Source: an uncultured Ferrovum sp.
Lineage (GTDB): Bacteria > Pseudomonadota > Gammaproteobacteria > Burkholderiales > Ferrovaceae
DNA length: 64,000 bases
NCBI GenBank assembly: GCA_903893215.1
Contig: CAITLJ010000023.1
Span: 58,518 to 122,517 of the forward strand
Direction: 5' to 3'
This document shows positions 41,067 to 50,115 of the stretch, piece by piece. Made by a program: the position numbers and the translations under genes. Below the pieces are notes generated by a model. The model saw nothing but the letters and a program-made list of their open reading frames with translations, did not search any database and had not been told where the DNA came from. Positions within the stretch are counted from its first letter, which is position 1. Each line of letters begins with the position of its first letter.

Positions 41067-42016
41067 CAGGTGTTCTCCGCCAGGATGGCCATGGCTGCCA
41101 TGCGGACAAAGATGCCAAAGGTGACCTGCGAGAGGATCACCGACTGCGGACCGTCGGCCACCGCCGAATCAATCTCCACACCGCGGTTCATCGGGCCGGG
41201 GTGCATCACGATGGCATCCGGTCGGGCAACAGCCAGCTTGTCGGGGGTCAGCCCGTAGTACTTGAAATACTCCTCGCGCGATGGCAACAACGCACCATTC
41301 ATGCGCTCGTTCTGCAGGCGCAGCATGATCACCACGTCCACGTCGCGCAAACCTTCGTTCATGTCGTGATGCACATGCACCCCCAGACTTTCGACGTCGC
41401 GCGGGATCAATGTTTTCGGTCCGATGATGCGCACCTCGGGCACCTTCAGGGTGGTCAGCGCATGAATCTGCGACCTGGCCACGCGCGAGTGCATCACGTC
41501 GCCGATGATCGCCACACGCAGGTTCTCGAATGCACCCTTGAAATGGCGGATGGTGTACATGTCCAGCAGCGCCTGGGTCGGATGCGCATGACGACCATCG
41601 CCGGCATTGACCACGTGCACACCCGGCGCAACATGGCGCGCGATCATGTGCGCTGCTCCGGACTCCGCATGCCGCACCACAAACATGTCAGCGTGCATGG
41701 CTGACAGGTTGTCGACCGTGTCGAGCAGGGTTTCGCCCTTGCTCTGGCTGCTCGAGGCCACGTTCAGGTTGATCACATCCGCCGACAGGCGCTTGGCCGC
41801 AATTTCGAAGGTGGTGCGTGTCCGCGTGGACGGCTCGAAAAACAGGTTGAATACCGACTTGCCCGCCATGATGGGCAACTTGCGGGCGTCGGCGCCGGAT
41901 TCATGAAACGCCTGGGCGCGATCGAGGATCTGCGTGATGATGCGGGCCGGCAAACCGTCGATGGTCAGCAGATGCTGCAGGCGGCCTTGGCGGTCGAGTT
42001 GGGGATTGGGGCTCAT
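41066..42016 (-). CDS. pyrB: Aspartate carbamoyltransferase catalytic subunit
   Basis: This 316-residue enzyme forms carbamoyl-aspartate in pyrimidine synthesis. The carbamoyl-phosphate loop STRTRTTFE, the segment HPTQALLDM and [12 protein letters not shown] are present. It lies 12 bases after ruvX and overlaps pyrX by one base. The set algH-ruvX-pyrB-pyrX matches the conserved gammaproteobacterial/betaproteobacterial cluster, but no pyrR gene lies between ruvX and pyrB here. Confidence 0.96.
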   Translation of the reverse strand: MSPNPQLDRQGRLQHLLTIDGLPARIITQILDRAQAFHESGADARKLPIMAGKSVFNLFFEPSTRTRTTFEIAAKRLSADVINLNVASSSQSKGETLLDTVDNLSAMHADMFVVRHAESGAAHMIARHVAPGVHVVNAGDGRHAHPTQALLDMYTIRHFKGAFENLRVAIIGDVMHSRVARSQIHALTTLKVPEVRIIGPKTLIPRDVESLGVHVHHDMNEGLRDVDVVIMLRLQNERMNGALLPSREEYFKYYGLTPDKLAVARPDAIVMHPGPMNRGVEIDSAVADGPQSVILSQVTFGIFVRMAAMAILAENT

Positions 42017-42028
42017 GGCGGGGTCAGT

Positions 42029-42481
42029 TCAGGGAACGGCATTGCGGGACTGCAGGGCGTCCAGATAGCTCTGCAGTATCTCACGGGCGGCCTCGGCGTC
42101 GGCGTTCTGCGCCACGGCGCCCGGACGCAGGCCGGACTGACGCAGGGCATCTTCGGCCACTACCGTGGTGTAGCGCTCGTCGTGGAAGAACAGGGGCAGC
42201 CCCGTGCGTTGCTGCAGTCGCTCGGCCAGACGGCGCACGCGGCGGGTCTGTGCCTGCTCACCGCCGTCGCGATCCAGCGGAAGTCCCATTACCCAGGCCA
42301 CCGGAGCCCACTCCTGCATCAGGGCCGCCAGGGCCGCCAGGCGCTGATCTTCATCCTTCATGCGCAACACGGTGAGCGCCCGTGCCGTTCGCAATTCCAT
42401 GGTGCCGATGGCAACGCCCGTGGCCGCGCGCGAGTGGTCGAGTGCAAGCAGGGTACCGGAGGCGGGCGGGATGACAACCAT
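42029..42481 (-). CDS. ruvX: RuvX/YqgF, pre-16S rRNA nuclease (Holliday junction resolvase-like)
   Basis: This 150-residue RNase H-fold protein has the GLPL (VMGLPLDRDG) and HDERYTT motifs and the C-terminal acidic residue in NADAEAAREIL, retaining the three conserved acidic positions. The first motif is LALDHSRAATGVAIG, where most homologs read DxG directly after the first aspartate. YqgF is needed for 16S rRNA 5' end maturation. It starts two bases after the algH stop (TGAGCATG), so coupling is likely. Confidence 0.9.
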   Translation of the reverse strand: MVVIPPASGTLLALDHSRAATGVAIGTMELRTARALTVLRMKDEDQRLAALAALMQEWAPVAWVMGLPLDRDGGEQAQTRRVRRLAERLQQRTGLPLFFHDERYTTVVAEDALRQSGLRPGAVAQNADAEAAREILQSYLDALQSRNAVP

Positions 42482-42483
42482 GC

Positions 42484-43047
42484 TCAGGCGTGACCCGCCT
42501 GATCCGACAACATGGCAAAACTGATGCCCAGGCGCTGCAGGGCAGCGGGCAGCCGCTCGGCGGCGGGCAGGCCAAACAGCACATCGGCGGTGGCCTCGAC
42601 GGTAAGCCAGCTGTTTTCGCCCAGTTCACGTTCAAGCTGTCCGGCTTCCCAGCCAGCGTAACCCAGCGTCACCAGCAACGCGCTGGTGGACAACTCGCCG
42701 CTACCGACCGTCTGCAGGATGTCGCGCGAGGTGGTCAGACCGATTTGCCCATTCACGTCCAGGGTGGATTGCCACTGGCCCAGCGGGGCGTGCAGCACAA
42801 AGCCGCGGTCCATCTGCACCGGGCCGCCATACAGCACCTGTTCGGTGCCGCCGGTGTCGGCCGACATGGGAATGTCGATTTGTTCGAGCAGGCCACGCAG
42901 GGTGAGGTCGATTGGCCGGTTCACGACCACGCCCATGGCGCCTTCACCGTCGTGCCGACAGATGTAGGTGAGCGTATGGGCGAAATAGGGATCGGTCATG
43001 GCCGGCATGGCGATGAGGAAATGGTTGGTGAGGTTGACGGAACTCAT
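42484..43047 (-). CDS. algH: YqgE/AlgH family protein
   Basis: This 187-residue protein begins with [28 protein letters not shown] and has [15 protein letters not shown] and [16 protein letters not shown], all typical of the AlgH (YqgE) family. The biochemical role is unresolved; it was first named for alginate regulation in Pseudomonas. It heads the minus-strand run algH-ruvX-pyrB-pyrX and diverges from phrB, with 117 bases between start codons. Confidence 0.95.
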   Translation of the reverse strand: MSSVNLTNHFLIAMPAMTDPYFAHTLTYICRHDGEGAMGVVVNRPIDLTLRGLLEQIDIPMSADTGGTEQVLYGGPVQMDRGFVLHAPLGQWQSTLDVNGQIGLTTSRDILQTVGSGELSTSALLVTLGYAGWEAGQLERELGENSWLTVEATADVLFGLPAAERLPAALQRLGISFAMLSDQAGHA

Positions 43048-43164
43048 GTCGAAATTATCTCACAAAGCTGCGCTTCTCCCGCGCGGGTGCACCCCCAGTG
43101 CCCGGGTAAACTTGGGACCCTGCAACCCTGTTTTTCCATTCTGACCAAGAGGTCTGTGCTGCGC

Positions 43165-44589
43165 ATGAAAACTGCCCTGTTCTGGTTCCGGCGCGACCTG
43201 CGCGCCCATGACAATGCCGGCCTGTCAGCAGCGCTGGCGGCCGCGGCACGGGTGCACTGCGTATTTGTGTTCGACCGCACCATCCTCGATCAGTTGCCCG
43301 ACCCGGCCGACCGCCGGGTCGATTTCATCTGGCATAGCGTGCACCAGCTGGAGGAGCAGTTGCGGGCGCTGGGGGGCAGCCTGCATGTGCGGCATGCCCA
43401 TGCCGAACAGGAAATTCCCCGGCTTGCCGCCGAACTGGGTGCCGAGGCGGTGTTCACCAACCGCGACTACGAGCCGGCGGCCATTGCACGCGATGCGGCA
43501 GTGCGGGCGCAGTTGCAGGCAAACGGACGCGGTTTTTACGATCACAAGGACCACGTGATCTTCGAACGTGAAGAAGTGCTCACCCTAGCCGGCAAACCCT
43601 TCACGGTGTTCACCCCCTACCGCAACGCGTGGATCAAGCGCCTGCCGCACGCCACCCTGGAACCCTGGCCGGTGGCCAGTCTGGCTGCACGCCTTGCCGA
43701 TGGTGCGCCACAGGACATGCCCGGCCTGGCCGACATGGGCTTCAGCACCACCAACCTGCGCGATGTGGGGGTGCAGCCCGGCACGACGGGGGCGCAGGCC
43801 GCGCTGGCCGACTTCCTGCCACGCATGGCACATTACAAGGCCCTGCGCGACTTCCCCGCCAAAAAGGGAGTGTCCTACCTGTCCGTCCACCAGCGTTTTG
43901 GCACGCTGAGCATCCGCGAACTGGTCCGCCACGCGCAGGCCGACGGCAGCGAAGGTGCGCAGGGCTGGCTGAACGAGCTGGTGTGGCGCGATTTTTACTT
44001 TCAGATCCTGAGCAATTTTCCGCACGCGGTGGCCGGCAGCTTCAAGCGCGAATACGATGCCATCGAATGGAACGACCGCCCGGACCTGCTGGCCGCCTGG
44101 CAGGAGGGGCGCACCGGCTATCCCATCGTGGACGCCGCCATGCGTCAATTGGCGCAGACCGGTTTCATGCATAACCGCCTGCGCATGGTGGCGGCATCAT
44201 TTCTGGTGAAGGACCTGCTGATTGACTGGCGTCTGGGCGAATCCTGGTTTGCGCGTTGCCTGAATGACTTTGACCTTGCTGCCAACAACGGCGGCTGGCA
44301 GTGGGCTGCCAGCACAGGCTGCGACGCGCAGCCCTACTTTCGCATCTTCAACCCGGTCAGCCAGTCGGAAAAATTCGATGGCGACGGGCGCTTCATCCGC
44401 CGCTACATTCCCGAGCTGGCCAAGGTACCGGACCGTTGGCTGCATGCGCCCTGGACCATGCCTCCGCTGGAGCAGGTGGGGCATGGCGTGCGAATTCCGG
44501 GCGACTATCCGGCACCGGTGGTTGACCATGCTGCCGCGCGCGAGCTGGCGCTGACGCGCTACAAGGCGGTGCGAGGCCAGACCGAGTGA
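43165..44589 (+). CDS. phrB: Deoxyribodipyrimidine photolyase
   Basis: This 474-residue flavoprotein uses light to reverse cyclobutane pyrimidine dimers. It has the N-terminal antenna-domain start MKTALFWFRRDLRAHDN and the FAD-binding C-terminal region with NNGGWQWAASTGCDAQPYFRIFNP, the class I photolyase signature. The long frame upstream to 42490 lies over algH; the ATG at 43165 is the family start. Its stop abuts the stop of the convergent tonB gene at 44590 with no intervening bases. Confidence 0.95.
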   Translation: MKTALFWFRRDLRAHDNAGLSAALAAAARVHCVFVFDRTILDQLPDPADRRVDFIWHSVHQLEEQLRALGGSLHVRHAHAEQEIPRLAAELGAEAVFTNRDYEPAAIARDAAVRAQLQANGRGFYDHKDHVIFEREEVLTLAGKPFTVFTPYRNAWIKRLPHATLEPWPVASLAARLADGAPQDMPGLADMGFSTTNLRDVGVQPGTTGAQAALADFLPRMAHYKALRDFPAKKGVSYLSVHQRFGTLSIRELVRHAQADGSEGAQGWLNELVWRDFYFQILSNFPHAVAGSFKREYDAIEWNDRPDLLAAWQEGRTGYPIVDAAMRQLAQTGFMHNRLRMVAASFLVKDLLIDWRLGESWFARCLNDFDLAANNGGWQWAASTGCDAQPYFRIFNPVSQSEKFDGDGRFIRRYIPELAKVPDRWLHAPWTMPPLEQVGHGVRIPGDYPAPVVDHAAARELALTRYKAVRGQTE

Positions 44590-45567
44590 CTACTGCTCGG
44601 AATGCATGCCGTCGGCAAGACGCGTAAAGGTGAAGGTGCGGGTGATATCGAGCACATCGGCCTCCTTGCGCATTTCCGGCGTGAAGGCACCGAAGGGAGC
44701 TGACAGGCGCACGATCTGCATGGCCTGCTGGTCAAGGTAGGGATCCCCCGAGCTGGCGTTGAGCGCCATCTTCTCGATGCTGCCATCGGCCTTCACCGAT
44801 ACGGTCAGCCGCACCTTGCCATACACCGGCTGACCGTTGTGCGGCGCCGGGTAATTGACGGTACCCACCCGCTCCACCCGGGTGCGGTAGTCATCCTCGT
44901 AGCGCGCAAATACATACGCCACAGTTCGACCGCCGATTTCGCGGCGGCGCGGGCGCTTCTGGTACGCATCGTAATTGCGTGATATTTCGGCCGCCTGCCG
45001 CGCAAAGGCGCTTCCATCGCCATTCGGCGCAGTGCCATGCGCCTGCTCGGAAGGCGAGGAACTGTTCAACGGCACGGCAAAACGGGGCTGCGGTGCGCTG
45101 GGCTGGCTGCTGGGGTTGTTGGTGACCACCCCCAGCTGTTGCTGCTGCACCTGCTGCTCGGCCGCGATACGTGCCATCAGGGCGCGCGCCTCACCTTCCA
45201 GTCTGGTCACTTCCTGCTCGGTTTCCGATGCCTGGCGGGCGAGTTCGTCATTGACCGAAGCCAGCGGCGTTTTCATCACGCGATCTTCGTCGGTGTTGCC
45301 ACCACCGTTCATGTTGGTTTGCGCCCGGCGCAACGGATCGACCGGCTTTTCGTCGACCTTGCTGTTGACCAGCACCACCTCGAGCTCTTGCGGCAGCGCA
45401 TGCTCGGGGGCAAAGTCCTTGAACGCAAAGATCGCCAAAACCAGAACATGCGCCAGCACCGACAGCACCAGCGACCATTGCACCGGACGCTCGCGCAACG
45501 GCACGCTCACCACCGTGGGCATGTCGGGCATCGATGCTCTGGGCAACCGGAAGCTGGCTCGGGTCAT
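44590..45567 (-). CDS. tonB: TonB-family energy transducer
   Basis: This 325-residue protein has one N-terminal membrane segment (about residues 31-49), a long periplasmic linker with a glutamine-rich coiled stretch (residues ~120-160), and a C-terminal TonB domain (PVYGKVRLTVSVKADGSIEKMALNASSG). The linker is less proline-rich than classic TonB. It should connect proton-motive force to an outer-membrane receptor. No exbB/exbD genes are nearby. The ATG at 45567 overlaps the stop of the upstream ribonuclease by four bases, so I chose it over a frame extension to 45606. Confidence 0.85.
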   Translation of the reverse strand: MTRASFRLPRASMPDMPTVVSVPLRERPVQWSLVLSVLAHVLVLAIFAFKDFAPEHALPQELEVVLVNSKVDEKPVDPLRRAQTNMNGGGNTDEDRVMKTPLASVNDELARQASETEQEVTRLEGEARALMARIAAEQQVQQQQLGVVTNNPSSQPSAPQPRFAVPLNSSSPSEQAHGTAPNGDGSAFARQAAEISRNYDAYQKRPRRREIGGRTVAYVFARYEDDYRTRVERVGTVNYPAPHNGQPVYGKVRLTVSVKADGSIEKMALNASSGDPYLDQQAMQIVRLSAPFGAFTPEMRKEADVLDITRTFTFTRLADGMHSEQ

Positions 45568-47405
45568 GCAAGCGCTCGGAAGTGACAGGTCACGGAAAGG
45601 TCCCACAAATCGGGAATACCGAGTTCGACGCGGGCTGCCGTGCCGGGTGCGAGTTCTGACGCACCATGCACACGCACCACCAGCGGGGTGCCGCGCACAC
45701 GACCATTGCCCTCACGCAGCATGGCGACCTCGGTTTCCAGAACATTTTCCTGCTTCAGCCATTGCAGCGACCAGTAACGCTCCATCGAGCGCTGGAAATC
45801 ATTGTAGGTGTCATAGGCGGTCTCGAAAGCCCGGGCAATGCCGGACAATGCGTCATCGCCTGCGGTCCACTGCGGCAATCGGCCCTGCAGATGCGACAGC
45901 AACTGCCATTGATTGACCAGATCCACATAGCGTCGGAGCGGCGAAGACGACCACGCATACTGTGCCACACCCAGCCCCTGGTGCGGCAGGGGTTCTGTGC
46001 CTAATCCGGTGCGGCCGTTGACCTGGGTGCGATAGATGCCCGGCAGGCCTTGCGCCTTGAGGTAACCGCCCCAGTGCTGATTGGTATGAATCATCAGCTC
46101 GGACACGATACGGTCGATCGGATTGCCGCGCACCCGTGGCAGGATGCTGACCACGCCGTCCTGCACATGGAAATTGTAGTCAAGCGGCGCAGGGACCCGT
46201 TCGACGTGTCCCCTGCGGTCGGCCAAGCCATTGGCAAAATGCCACAGGAATGTCAGTTCGCTGGCAAACGGAATGCCGCTCACCGTGCGCGCCTGCAGGG
46301 CTTCGGGGGTCAGCCCGTGTTCGATGTCGCCGTGCCGCAGGTTGGCTGCAATCTGCACCTGCTCCAGCACGGTTCGCTCCCCGATGATCGAGAGGTCATC
46401 CGACCGGATGGTCAGATACAGCGACAGGGCCGGGCACCAGCGGCCTTCAGCCAGGGTGTATTGCTGCACCAGACGCTCGGGCAGCATGGTGAACTTGTCC
46501 CCGGGCATATAAACCGTGGACATGCGTGCACGCGCGAACTGATCCATCGCGTCATCGGGCCGCATGCCCAGCGCCGGGGCGGCAATATGCACGCCCAGGC
46601 GCCAGGTGCCGTCCTGCAGGTCGACCAGGCTGAAGGCATCATCGATTTCGGTGGTGGTGGCATCGTCGATGCTGAAGGCGGCGGCGGGCGCGCGGGGCAG
46701 ATCACTCCAGTCAACCACCGGCTGATCCGGACCATCGCCGGCATATCCGAACCATTCATACACGAAGCGTTCGCGGTGATAATCCACTGCTGCCGACAGC
46801 ACGCCGCAGTGCGCCAACAACTGGGCGACCGTCATATGCCCCTGCGCGGCGGCCGCCTCGAGCGCCTTCACTTCCAGCGTATTGCGATCCGGCTTGAACA
46901 GGTGATCCCGCCAGCGCGCACGCAGTTCTTCCGGACAGGTGCCCGCCTTTAGGGCCTCCACCCAGCCGGCGCGCTGGGCTTCCTCGCGCGCCTTGCGCTC
47001 CAGGCCCGCCTTGGCAGCGCGCAGGTTCTCTTCGGTGGCAGGCCGATAGCGACCCTTGCCCTTCTTGTAAAAGAACATAGGTGCCCCATGCAGGCACAAG
47101 GCCACGGCAGCAGCCTCCACCGGACTGGGCGCATGGCCGAAATAATCGGCCGCCAGTTCCTCAAAGCCAAACTCAAGGTCCTGCGGGCAACACTCCCAAA
47201 GAAAGTCCACATCCACCTTGGGCAACAAGGCCTCTGCCTGTGCGAGCAGTTCGCCGGCACTGGGGCGCTCAAAGCGCAGCAGCACCTGGTTGGCCTTGAG
47301 CTTGCCACGCTTGCCGTGCGGCGATTCCACCTGAAGGCTTGCTCCTTGGTCGGCCAACACGGTGGACGCCTTCAGGGCGCCATCTTCTTCATGAAATACG
47401 TTCAT
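45564..47405 (-). CDS. RNB-domain ribonuclease (RNase II/R family)
   Basis: This 613-residue protein contains the RNB catalytic domain with the metal-binding aspartates in FSIDDATTTEIDDAFSL and downstream AAPALGMRPDDAMDQFARARMSTVYMPG and LMIHTNQHWGGYL. It lacks an obvious cold-shock pair at the N-terminus but has an unusual ~200-residue N-terminal region, as in the betaproteobacterial RNB proteins encoded next to tonB-aroE. It should degrade RNA 3' to 5'. It overlaps mpl by one base (TGATG) and tonB by four. Confidence 0.88.
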   Translation of the reverse strand: MNVFHEEDGALKASTVLADQGASLQVESPHGKRGKLKANQVLLRFERPSAGELLAQAEALLPKVDVDFLWECCPQDLEFGFEELAADYFGHAPSPVEAAAVALCLHGAPMFFYKKGKGRYRPATEENLRAAKAGLERKAREEAQRAGWVEALKAGTCPEELRARWRDHLFKPDRNTLEVKALEAAAAQGHMTVAQLLAHCGVLSAAVDYHRERFVYEWFGYAGDGPDQPVVDWSDLPRAPAAAFSIDDATTTEIDDAFSLVDLQDGTWRLGVHIAAPALGMRPDDAMDQFARARMSTVYMPGDKFTMLPERLVQQYTLAEGRWCPALSLYLTIRSDDLSIIGERTVLEQVQIAANLRHGDIEHGLTPEALQARTVSGIPFASELTFLWHFANGLADRRGHVERVPAPLDYNFHVQDGVVSILPRVRGNPIDRIVSELMIHTNQHWGGYLKAQGLPGIYRTQVNGRTGLGTEPLPHQGLGVAQYAWSSSPLRRYVDLVNQWQLLSHLQGRLPQWTAGDDALSGIARAFETAYDTYNDFQRSMERYWSLQWLKQENVLETEVAMLREGNGRVRGTPLVVRVHGASELAPGTAARVELGIPDLWDLSVTCHFRALA

Positions 47406-48844
47406 CAGGTCTCTTTGAATTTGACGCCCACAGCCGCGATCGCCGCCGGGGTTTTAGAGTCAGCCGCGGCCAGCGCGGCCAGCAATTGTTGATGCAGGCC
47501 ACCAAACCCGCCGTTGCTCATGATCACGATCCGGTCACCCGACTGCGCTTCAGCGCAAATCGCCTCGATCAAGCCGGGCAGGGTGTCGTGGCAACTGGCG
47601 GCGGAACCCAAAGCTGAAAGGGCTTTGGCCGGATCCCAGCCAAGGCCTGCGGTGTAGCAGAAGGTACGCTCGGCCGCAGCCAGGCTGGTGGCCAGCGCAT
47701 CGGCCCAGACCCCCAGCTTCATGGTGTTGGAACGCGGCTCGACCACGGCCAGGATGCGGCCGTGCGGCGCGCGTGCGCGCAAGCCCTGCAGGGTGGTGGC
47801 AATTGCCGTCGGGTGATGCGCAAAGTCGTCATACACGTCAATCTCGCGCGTGCATCCGATCAGCTCCATGCGCCGTCTGACGCCACGGAATTCGGCCAGC
47901 GCTGCAAGCGCCTGCGCGGGCTGCACACCAGCGTAAGCGGCCGCCACAACGGCCGCCGCCGCGTTGGCACGGTTGTGCGCGCCGAGCTGCTGCCAGCGGG
48001 TATGCCCGACCACCGCACCGTCGTGCAGCAAAAGCAGTTCGCTGTCGTCGGCACCGGCCGCCGCCCACCAACCCTGCCGGGCGTCCAACCAGTGCAGCGG
48101 CGTCCAGCATCCCCGCGCAAGCACCCGGGCCAAGGCCGCGTTGCCACGCGGTACCACCAAAGCGCCATTACCCGGCACAGTCCGCACCAGATGATGAAAC
48201 TGGGTTTCGATGGCAGTCAGGTCTGCAAATATATCGGCGTGATCGAACTCCAGATTGTTCAGGATGGCCACCTGTGGCCGGTAATGGACGAATTTGGAGC
48301 GCTTGTCAAAAAACGCGGTGTCGTACTCGTCGGCCTCGATCACGAAAGGGGCTCGCTGCCCCGCCTGACGTGCACCGGCGTTCGGCATGCCGGGTAGCCG
48401 CGCCGATGTGGCGAAGTCCATTGCCACCCCGCCGATCAGGAAGCCGGGCGCCAGACCGGCGTGCTCGAAAATCCAGGCCAGCATGCTGGTCGTGGTGGTC
48501 TTGCCATGCGTGCCGGCCACGGCGTAAACGTCATAATCACGCAAAAGGGTATCGGCCAGCCACTGCGGTCCCGACGCGTAGGGCAATCCACGCGCCAGGA
48601 TCGCCTCCATCAAGGGGTTGCCACGTGAGACCACGTTGCCGATCACGAACAGGTCAGGCTGGAGCTGGTCGAGCTGTGCCGGATCGAACCCCTCATGCAG
48701 GGCGATGCCCAACTGCTCAAGCTGTGTGCTCATGGGCGGATACACCTGGGTGTCGCAGCCCGTGACGTGATGACCCGCGGCCTTGGCGAGATTGGCCACG
48801 CCGCCCATGAAGGTGCCACAAATGCCAAGGATGTGTATGTGCAT
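47405..48844 (-). CDS. mpl: UDP-N-acetylmuramate:L-alanyl-gamma-D-glutamyl-meso-diaminopimelate ligase
   Basis: This 479-residue Mur-ligase family enzyme recycles murein tripeptide onto UDP-MurNAc. It begins MHIHILGICGTFMGGVANLA, has the ATP loop GTHGKTTTTSM and later ADEYDTAFFDKRSKFVHY and YDDFAHHPTAI. The ICGTFMG start separates Mpl from MurC. It is first in the mpl-RNB-tonB run. Confidence 0.95.
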   Translation of the reverse strand: MHIHILGICGTFMGGVANLAKAAGHHVTGCDTQVYPPMSTQLEQLGIALHEGFDPAQLDQLQPDLFVIGNVVSRGNPLMEAILARGLPYASGPQWLADTLLRDYDVYAVAGTHGKTTTTSMLAWIFEHAGLAPGFLIGGVAMDFATSARLPGMPNAGARQAGQRAPFVIEADEYDTAFFDKRSKFVHYRPQVAILNNLEFDHADIFADLTAIETQFHHLVRTVPGNGALVVPRGNAALARVLARGCWTPLHWLDARQGWWAAAGADDSELLLLHDGAVVGHTRWQQLGAHNRANAAAAVVAAAYAGVQPAQALAALAEFRGVRRRMELIGCTREIDVYDDFAHHPTAIATTLQGLRARAPHGRILAVVEPRSNTMKLGVWADALATSLAAAERTFCYTAGLGWDPAKALSALGSAASCHDTLPGLIEAICAEAQSGDRIVIMSNGGFGGLHQQLLAALAAADSKTPAAIAAVGVKFKET

Positions 48845-48888
48845 GCTGTTGTCAGGACCGGTGATTGAAGTGCTTACGAAGCCTGGGT

Positions 48889-49917
48889 TCAGTGCGCGGC
48901 AAGATCGTCGGCTTCGTGTTGCAGGTAGCGGTAAAACACGTTGAGCGAATGATTGGGTTGGTATTCGGCCCAGTCGGCGTAAGCCGGCAGGGCGGTCACG
49001 GCGGCGAGGTCGGCCAGCGGTGTTCCGGCCTGGTAGGCCCGGTCGGTGATCTCGTCCAGCTGCTGCAGATAATCGCCCAGCGCATCCAGCGCACCTGCCA
49101 GATCCGCCTGACCGGCTGCTGGGTGGCGCCAGACCACCGCACCATAGGCAGGGACCACCACCGCGACGGACGGTTGTGCGAGTGCCGACAGCGCGCTGCG
49201 CCAGGCCAGTGGCCGGGTGTCCTGCACGGCGGGCACCCGGCCAACCGACAGCAGGGCACCGGAAAATACCACGCCTGTGCGCCGATCACGAATCATCAGG
49301 TTTCCCGGCACCGAACCTTGTGGTCCTTCAATGATTTGCACGCTGCGTCCGCCGGGCGACCAGTCGCCAGCAACAGGCAATGGCGGCAGGGGTTGTGGCA
49401 GATCGAGCCGGGTTCCCTGCATGCGCGCCGCACCGAGCAACCCCGTCAGGGTGGACAGGCAATGCTCGCAGCGCTGCGCCATCAGGCGTGGTGTGGCAGC
49501 AGCCGAATACACGGGGATGTGGCGATCGGTGAAAGCAGCGTTTCCGAACAGGAATTCCTGCGCAGGATGGCTGATCACCGCAGCGACTACCGGCAACGGG
49601 GTGATTCGGCGGACGGCGGCCAGCAACTCCTCTGCCCGTGCACGGCTGGAGCCAGTATCGATCACCAGCACGCCGCGCGGGCCGACCAACACGCCAAGGT
49701 TGCCGACACGCCCCTGGTTGGCGGCGTTCGGGGCTTCGGCAGCACCAGCCAGCACATAGACGCCGGGGGCCACGCGCTGCAGGCGGTTGGCTGAAACGGG
49801 CACACCAGCCGCTGCAGCGGCCGGCAGCACGAGCAGCGCGCAAGCCAGCATCAGCAGCGCCATGCGCAGCACGTTCAGCAGACGGACAGCGTTGATGTGC
49901 AGGGCGCAGGCGGGCAT
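48889..49917 (-). CDS. Metallo-beta-lactamase-fold protein with lost zinc motif, quinoprotein-cluster associated
   Basis: This 342-residue protein has a signal-like N-terminus (hydrophobic ALLMLACALLVLPAAAAAG) and the MBL-fold opening RVAPGVYVLAG and VLVGPRGVLVIDTGSS. Where active enzymes have HxHxDH, it reads VISHPAQEFLFGNAAF, keeping only the first histidine, so catalysis by two zinc ions is doubtful. Overall it resembles the zinc metallohydrolase group found beside PQQ dehydrogenases. It is divergent from the sigma54 activator gene (198 bases apart). The ATG at 49917 is preferred because it adds an arginine-containing n-region; 49863 is the alternative. Confidence 0.7.
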   Translation of the reverse strand: MPACALHINAVRLLNVLRMALLMLACALLVLPAAAAAGVPVSANRLQRVAPGVYVLAGAAEAPNAANQGRVGNLGVLVGPRGVLVIDTGSSRARAEELLAAVRRITPLPVVAAVISHPAQEFLFGNAAFTDRHIPVYSAAATPRLMAQRCEHCLSTLTGLLGAARMQGTRLDLPQPLPPLPVAGDWSPGGRSVQIIEGPQGSVPGNLMIRDRRTGVVFSGALLSVGRVPAVQDTRPLAWRSALSALAQPSVAVVVPAYGAVVWRHPAAGQADLAGALDALGDYLQQLDEITDRAYQAGTPLADLAAVTALPAYADWAEYQPNHSLNVFYRYLQHEADDLAAH

Positions 49918-50115
49918 GCCGGGGATCCAGTCAAAGAGGCCCAAGTATAGCTTTGCTGCGGAATCAATCCGTCTGTAGAGTAGGAAGCATAAGAGTGCAT
50001 TCGACGACCCGAACAGGGTTTCGGTCCGGCACGCCGGGCAGGAATCGGGCGCGAAGCACCAAGAGCAAAAAAATTCGCGTGCAGCCGCGGTCCGGGGCGC
50101 GCCGAGGAGAAGCAG

